In this document: positions 58,901 to 64,000 of the stretch, piece after piece | Numbering within the stretch: the stretch's first letter is position 1 | Layout of the letters: the number at the start of each line of letters is the position of its first letter | Source of the DNA: Lampris incognitus | Lineage: Eukaryota; Chordata; Actinopteri; Lampriformes; Lampridae | Reading direction: 5' to 3' | DNA length: 64,000 nucleotides | NCBI RefSeq assembly: GCF_029633865.1 | Contig: NC_079214.1 | Coordinates: forward strand, 17,028,753-17,092,752 | Position numbers and translations under genes: made by a program | Notes under the pieces: model-generated | Seen by the model: the letters and a program-made list of their open reading frames with translations, nothing else | What the model was told of the DNA's origin: nothing | Databases searched by the model: none

Positions 58901-60339
58901 CATGCCTCAGTCAAGCTGCTTTAAATCATTTATAGTTGGTTCAGAATGCACCTTCCAGACTATTTACTAGAAATAGCTGTAGGTCCCACATTACTCAAGT
59001 CAATTTTATTTGTATAGCCCAATATCACAAAGTACAAATTCCTCCTCCTCCTGTTCTTGCATCCTTCCATTAGCTTCACGTAAAATTCAGAAGAAATTAA
59101 AAGATCTTATTGATTACTTATAAAGCACTGCATGAACTTGCACCCAGCTATACTTCTGATCTCATTCCTCATTCTACTTCTCGACCACTCTGATCTCCAA
59201 ATCTTGGTCTTTCATACATCCCCGCTCCAACTGCAAAACAAAAGGTGCCCATGCCTTTGCAGTTTTAGCCCCAAGCCTCTGGAATAATCGTCCCCAATCT
59301 GTTAGACTTGCTGATAGTTTGGACTGTTTTAAGCGGCTTCAAAAAACTCATCTGCATAGGCAAGCCTTTTTATACGTCCCCATCCCTGTCTTTTGTTTTT
59401 GTTCCTTTTTATTTTTGTCTGTTTCTCATTGTGCTATACTGTAATTTAATTTATTTGTTAAGTGCTATATAAATAAAGCTTTACTTGCCCTCTGAATAGC
59501 TAGTGTGGAAAAAAAATGAATAATAATAATAAATAATACGCAGTGTAAAATCTCACCATCCAGGCCCTGGTCTGCCGCCAGCTTCTGTATCTCCTTCCTC
59601 TTGTAGAAACGGTTTAAAAGTTTCAGGAGCTCATCTGTCAAAAGTACCAAGTATCCATCAGAAAGCAAACAGTCAAGCCAAAATTAGCTTGATTTTTCAT
59701 TGACGTACACGTAGACTCTTTTACGTTTCGCACACATTGATCCCCTACATTGATGTTCAGACATACAACTATATTAAGGCTGCTTTGACTAGAATTTTTA
59801 ACAAAACTAAATTTAAAACAGCAAAGGGGAGGAAAAAAAGCAATGAGCGCTCGCTTGTGCAATATCCTAAAGCTGTATTTGAATCGCGTACAGCTTCTTT
59901 GAATGGAAACCGGGGAGGCAATGGAAAGGGAGCAGGTAAGGATAGAGAAGGCTTATCAGAATCGAAGACTTATTAGGACAGAATAAATTCCCTCCGACCC
60001 ATATCACAACAGGTGACTGAAGACGTCGAGGTGAACGGTGAACTTACTTTTATCCAGCGTTTGTGTCAACTCAACTCCCACGCTCCCATCCACCGAGCCA
60101 TCAAACTTCAGAGTCAGAGGCACAAAAAGCGAGGTGTCGGGGGTTCCGGGGGACGAACTATTGGACGAAACATGTCTGCAAGAGCTCGTCGACGAGTGTG
60201 AACCGTGTTTTAGAGCCGCAGCAGCTCCGAATGCAGGACAGACGCGGCTGTCAGGCAAAGCACCGGTACCCCGGGGAGCCAGGGAGCTAAGTCGGTGTTG
60301 GACCCGTGAAAATAGATATATACTCCGGTTTAGGGACAT
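48874..60339 (-). CDS. SUPV3L1: SUPV3L1, mitochondrial SUV3 RNA/DNA helicase (16 coding exons, complete)
   Basis: ATP-dependent 3'-5' helicase of the mitochondrial matrix; with PNPase it degrades mtRNA. Exons in transcript order: 60048-60339, 59557-59634, 57640-57747, 57375-57489, 56156-56324, 55733-55844, 55202-55279, 54499-54590, 54185-54365, 52485-52578, 52069-52188, 51710-51809, 51447-51527, 50689-50865, 49996-50144, 48874-49270. Phases agree; 780 codons (human 786). The N-terminus is Arg/Ser-rich with few acids, fitting a transit peptide. Walker A GPTNSGKT is at 214-221, motif II DEIQ at 298-301 and motif [10 protein letters not shown] at 473-480. The C-terminal [20 protein letters not shown] and [13 protein letters not shown] regions match the family, ending in a Lys-rich tail. 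The start is ATG 60339 (AAG-ATG), with an in-frame TAG nine codons upstream. One intron uses a GC donor. Confidence 0.95.
49885..49990 (-). pseudogene. Possible degenerate copy of SUPV3L1 exon 15
   Basis: Just past the exon 15 donor, the intron encodes [20 protein letters not shown] then LMYKL. Exon 15 encodes [20 protein letters not shown] then L; the family continues SYRF. About 10 of 21 residues are identical and similarity extends a little upstream (PTVLTEKI versus PLTPPK). It is in a different frame from exon 15 and only about 36 nt beyond its donor, so it cannot be an ordinary next exon. Possibly an old tandem partial duplication. Confidence 0.35.
52252..52332. repeat. (GA)40 microsatellite
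   Basis: Long GA run about 65 nt upstream of the SUPV3L1 exon 11 acceptor; on the transcript strand it is (CT)n, an extended polypyrimidine tract. An (AAT)n run follows at 52381-52405. Confidence 0.95.
52579..54184 (-). other. SUPV3L1: SUPV3L1 intron 9 with GC-AG splice sites
   Basis: The donor reads CCACCAG|GCAAGA and the acceptor TTCTGCCAG|GAACC. Family sequence ([15 protein letters not shown]) fixes the junction in phase 1, leaving GC as the donor dinucleotide. The remaining donor positions (CAG|GCAAG) match the strong consensus of GC-AG introns. SINE copy H lies inside. Confidence 0.88.
53507..53945 (-). mobile_element. tRNA-derived SINE (copy H), SUPV3L1 intron 9
   Basis: Full-length minus-orientation copy with poly-T/G start near 53500, family body, GTTCGAATCCC-like B-box region near 53880 and the head near 53945. 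Confidence 0.87.
55863..55937. repeat. (CA)37 microsatellite near SUPV3L1 exon 6
   Basis: Begins about 19 nt upstream of the exon 6 acceptor (55845 side); on the transcript strand it is (TG)n. Confidence 0.95.
56957..57190. repeat. Dispersed teleost repeat, SUPV3L1 intron 4
   Basis: Begins AGTCAATTTTATTTGTATAG and contains CAATATCACAAATTTGCCTC and AGAGGAGGGATCTCTCTCCC, a sequence type that recurs in fish genomes. A short piece of the same start is at 58998-59035. Confidence 0.7.
58286..58719 (-). mobile_element. tRNA-derived SINE (copy I), SUPV3L1 intron 2
   Basis: Full-length minus-orientation copy; the B-box-like GTTCGAATCCA lies near 58655-58665. It abuts a LINE fragment beginning about 58725. 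Confidence 0.87.
58725..59485 (+). pseudogene. LINE reverse-transcriptase C-terminal fragment
   Basis: Plus-strand frames show [40 protein letters not shown], then a tail with [20 protein letters not shown]. It ends at ATATAAATAAAGC (59466-59478), a 3' end with polyA signal. This order is typical of a very common fish LINE. Frames are broken, and a small piece of another repeat (58998-59050) is inserted. Confidence 0.75.
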
Positions 60340-61380
60340 CTTCACTGGTGTATAGTATCCCTAATGCAGGCACACTCCAGCTTTATTTAAAATGCAATAC
60401 TATTATTTTAAAATGTCATTGTTTACATGAAACACTACCGACTTACAGAGGACGGTCAACACATCACCTTCCAGTGATACAACGTGGGACAGGCCCTACT
60501 GCTATTTAGCTAGCTAAAAAATTGCCGGTATAGAAATTGTTCGTCATATTTTTTTTAGATTGCAGTAAAATCAACGTCCCACAAAAAAAATCAACATTGC
60601 ACAGTTATAATCATAAATTGAACTTAAAAAATGTCTTTCATTCTTTTGTGACATAAAAGTGCAATTGAATATAATCGGCATAATTACGGAGACTCCAATA
60701 TAAACCAAGCACAAGGACCCCAGTATTTTTTTCTCTCTCTTCAGTTTGCTTTATTGACATGACAAAATAATACAATTGTATTGCAAAATCAAAGTCAACA
60801 TACGTTTTAGCATGAACAATGAGTAAAAACCACTGATGAAATACTACAATATGGTAAAATAATAACAATAATATTGTGTCGATAATAGTAATGACAGTGT
60901 TACTAAAGTAGAGGATGGAAGTTTAGAACAAGTTCTCTGTCGTTACACCCACCCACAAGGACCCCAGTGGTACAGACCGACATTGCGTCATCAAGCTCCA
61001 ACTTTGTTTTATTAACACGTTTTTTATTGACATGTTTAAATTCTACACGCAAGACCTAAAACAAAAGAGGGGGTGCTACTACCCTGTTACTCGCTCTTAG
61101 CACTTATTGTATTCACTCATTTTTTTTGAAAATCTCTTTCTTGCGCTTTTACTTTAGCACCGGTTTTGCTATTAGATGCTTGTTTAGAGAGACGGTGTAC
61201 TTATGACCTCTGATGACTAGTAGTTCTCCTGATTTCCTACGTTAAATGCACTTATTGTAAGTCGCTTTGGATAAAGGCGTCGGCTAAATGACTGTAATGT
61301 AGTGTAATAAAAGCAAAGAAAATGAAGACAATTAAATAAATCAAATTAAATACATAAATGGGGGGGGGGGTCCTAGGGGT
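60340..61380. other. SUPV3L1 upstream region
   Basis: Contains the SUPV3L1 5' UTR and presumably its promoter. Exon 1 itself (60048-60339) is relatively CpG-rich, as in a housekeeping promoter. A dispersed repeat core (GTCGCTTTGGATAAAGGCGT) lies at 61261-61280. No other gene supported. Confidence 0.45.
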
Positions 61381-62400
61381 TCTCTGCAAGTTCAAGTTCT
61401 GCTATCAATTCAGAGTTCCATAGCATTCTTCTCCATTAACCTCAGTGATGAGAGATAATGACACAGTTCCCTATGAAATATGAAGAAGTTTGGCTGCGTT
61501 TTCAGGAATATGTTCTCGTGCAAAATAGAGCTTTCCAAGAGTAATAATTGTGTTAATTGTCAAATCATGTCTTCCATCTTTCACAAGCACACCAAAAATC
61601 ACATCCTTTTTTTTTTAGTTCAGAGAAATTGTCAAATTTAGGAAACAGTCAGTACTGCAGATCTTCCCAAAAGGCACCAGCAAGCTGACATTCATTAAAC
61701 ACATGTTCTGTTGTTTCAATGTGTTCATTGCAAAATGAGCAGTTGTTACAGTCTAAACCAAATCGATGTTTTAAAAATTCTCCAGAAGGACATGTTCCAC
61801 TGAGAATTCTAAAGTGCATTTCCTTTACTTTTGGTGCAATTGAAAACTTAAATCATTTTGTTCTCAATTTTTCAATTTCATCTTTAGAGAGACATTGTAA
61901 AATTTAGTTTCTGTTTGATGAAAATAGAAAAAATTCTTTGACAAAGACTCTCCAGATTGTGGTGTTGGGCAATTTTAGACCGATGAGATCATGTCCATTC
62001 ACCAAAAGTTTAGGAAGGTGCCGATCAACATTACTTTGATACAAGTTATAAGACATCACCATTATAGAGTGTGGGATTGCTTTGATAACAGTATCATATT
62101 GTTTTCAGTCATTTAAATTAAATTCTGAACAAAAATTCTCATATTTTCTATTAAGTGCATAACAGACCATATTCCTTTCTCAAGCCAATTTTTATAAAAC
62201 AAGGATTTATTTCTAAATACCACATACCTGCAATTCCACAATGGAGTGGTATGGGGACTAAAATTATGCCTGTAGATCATTTTCCAATATAGTAATATCT
62301 GTTGATGAAACGTTGATAATTTGATAGGGAGTTTTTTAAGGCGATTATCACATCTAAAAATCACATCATAAAAGTTTGGCTTGAAATACATTTTTTTTAT
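61381..62400 (-). pseudogene. L1/Tx1-like LINE ORF2 C-terminal fragment
   Basis: Open segment 62113-62439 on the minus strand encodes KLSTFHQQILLYWKMIYRHN, FSPHTTPLWNCRYVVFRNKS and LFYKNWLEKGIWSVMHLIEN, the recognisable region after RT in fish L1/Tx1 elements. Further broken coding continues to about 61400. Interrupted at 62400 by another repeat. Confidence 0.75.
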
Positions 62401-62800
62401 TACTTTATTGTTCCCTTTGGGGAAATTCTTCCTCTGCATTTAACCCATCCTAGCTGTGTAGCTAGAAACAGTGGGCAGCCGCCGTGCAGCACCCGGGGAC
62501 CAACTCCAGTTCGTCTTGCCATGCCTCGGTCAGGGGCTCAGACAGGAGTATTAACCCTAACATGCATGTCTTTTTGATTGTGGGGGAAACCGGAGCACCC
62601 GGAGAAAACCCACGCAGACATGGGGAGAACATGCAAACTCCACACAGAAAGGACCAACTACTTGCTCCTCTCACAAGAGAAAATATTGTCCATCCCTCCA
62701 TTATCTAAACCTCTTATCCTGCTCTCAGGGTCACGGGGATGCTGGAGCCTATCCCAGCAGTCATTGAGCGGCAGGCGGGGAGACACCCTGGACAGGCCGC
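62400..62800. repeat. Dispersed repeat block inserted beside L1 fragment
   Basis: Includes the same segment as 20380-20530, then ACCCACGCAGACATGGGGAG and AACATGCAAACTCCACACAG, then a second tail with GGATGCTGGAGCCTATCCCA. All are multi-copy fish repeat sequences; classes not assigned. Confidence 0.65.
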
Positions 62801-62805
62801 CAAAA

Positions 62806-63060
62806 AATATTGCGTTTGGTATCAACATGAAGGACATTAAGAGGGACTTGATTTTGAACAACCTAATACTCCTGGTGAAAATTTTCATTCACACGTCCAA
62901 ATGGAGGAAAATGGAAACCCCTTTTTTCTGTTTTCAAAAGGGACCTTGTGGACAACTATCTCAGTGCTTTGAGACTAATGGGGGAAAAAACATGCAAAGT
63001 CTCTCCTCAGAGCTTATGAAGAACTGAAAATATCAGAGGACCCCTAGAGCAACTATAAAA
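62806..63060 (+). pseudogene. L1-like LINE C-terminal fragment, plus strand
   Basis: Encodes NMKDIKRDLILNNLILLVKI then FIHTSKWRKMETPFF, resembling the final domain of L1/Tx1 ORF2 proteins. It is followed by TTTTATTTTATT-rich 3' sequence to about 63270, opposite in orientation to the L1 fragment at 61381-62400. Confidence 0.5.
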
Positions 63061-63374
63061 AAAGTGCAGACGTATTATTATTATTAATTTCTTTTATCTA
63101 TCAATTTTTTAATTCTCTTTCATTTATGTTATGTATTTTATTTTATTTTATACAATTTAAGTTCTCTTTCTTACCTGATGTGCCTTGTATGTTGAAAGGT
63201 GTTTACTGTCGTGGTTTGTATGCCTTGATGTTTGTAAATGAATCGTTTTCAATTAAAAAAAAAGAAGCCTCGATCAAATATATGTAGATGTCCGGATAAG
63301 CAATGTCTGGCCACTGTATCGGGTCATTGATTCATTTGGAGGGCGGCTGAAGGAGCATAACAACTGACCGATCA

Positions 63375-64000
63375 ATCAGAATCATGTTTATTGGCCATGG
63401 AATTTGACTCGTCTCGTGGCTCTCTCAGTGTACTTAACATAGAATAACAAAACTACAGCACAACAATCTTGGGATATATACACAAGGATTGACTTATACA
63501 GGCGAAATAAGAGGTGAGAAAGTGCAATCATGCAGAGAATATATCAAAGATGCTGAAATAGATGTTAGCAGGTTACTTACATACATGGCTGAGGTAGATG
63601 GACATGACAGAGCCTACTACTACATGTAAAATGTATAGTGTAAACAAAATAATTGGATTTATTTGACAGTGTGAAGCGTTCATTTGAATGACAGCCCGCA
63701 GAAAGAAACTGTTTTTATATCTGGTTGTTTTGGGGTAAAGTGCTCTGTAGCGCCTGCCAGAGGGGAGGAGTTGGAACAGGTTGTGACCAGGGTGTGATGG
63801 GTCTGCAGTGATGTTGCTTGCCTATTTCCTGAGTCTGGAAGTGTATAATTCCTGAATGCAGGGCGGGTTGGCACCAATGATTTTCTCTGCAGACCTAACT
63901 GTCCGTTGTAGTCCCCCTGTCCTGTTTGGTGGCCAAATCAAATCAGACAGTGATGGATGTGCAGAGGACAGACTGGATTATTGCATTGTAGAACTGAATC
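63375..64000. repeat. Interspersed repeat running off the window end
   Basis: Begins AATCAGAATCATGTTTATTG and includes CTGTAGCGCCTGCCAGAGGG and GGAGGAGTTGGAACAGGTTG, typical of fish LINE 3' regions. The family was not identified and the far end lies outside the window. Confidence 0.45.

Noticed and set aside
60013-60355. Several plus-strand ORFs of 62-105 codons
   Set aside because: They are antisense shadows of SUPV3L1 exon 1; the minus strand gives a family-matching transit peptide and start.
1-64000. CRISPR array, operon, phage or toxin-antitoxin system
   Set aside because: The window is intron-containing vertebrate DNA; the regular repeats seen are microsatellites or transposon ends, and no spacer-repeat pattern occurs.

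Overview
The window is vertebrate nuclear DNA, almost certainly from a ray-finned (teleost) fish. The reasons are intron-rich genes with GT-AG introns, very long CA/GA microsatellites, and dense fish-type mobile elements (tRNA-derived SINEs, L2/RTE/L1-like LINE pieces, a Pao/BEL LTR element, hAT transposons). All three recognised host genes lie on the minus strand, in the order SUPV3L1 - HKDC1 - HK1, the same syntenic block as I recall for human chromosome 10. No bacterial or phage features, CRISPR arrays or operons were seen.

Layout. 1-3772 is the start of HK1 intron 1. HK1 contributes only its first coding exon (3773-3835, mitochondrial-docking N-terminus). 3836-14821 is the HK1/HKDC1 intergenic region: a fold-back element, an RTE LINE tail, a complete small hAT element with target-site duplication, and one orphan exon-like ORF. 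14822-38585 is a complete HKDC1 gene, reconstructed as 21 coding exons (2865 nt, 954 codons plus stop); all exon junctions agree in phase. 38586-48873 is intergenic and is filled mainly by a decayed Pao/BEL retrotransposon (about 39.5-46.0 kb) that carries a nested hAT element and a nested SINE. 48874-60339 is a complete SUPV3L1 gene in 16 coding exons (2343 nt, 780 codons plus stop). 60340-64000 is upstream sequence with LINE and other repeat debris.

Function. HK1 and HKDC1 are tandem paralogous 100-kDa-type hexokinases: two fused hexokinase units with a hydrophobic N-terminal helix for mitochondrial outer-membrane binding. SUPV3L1 is the mitochondrial SUV3 RNA helicase, which works with PNPase in mtRNA decay. 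The genes are neighbours by ancestry; nothing here shows joint regulation.

Most notable. The HKDC1 C-terminal catalytic unit departs from the family layout. It has about 38 extra charged residues just before the NTEWG active-site motif, with an extra intron inside that insertion. It also has two further short introns, one at the position homologous to the intron 1 boundary. I found no convincing undescribed multi-gene system; the novelty lies in gene structure and nested mobile elements. Exon calls come from hand reading of splice sites and recalled family sequences, not from transcripts.
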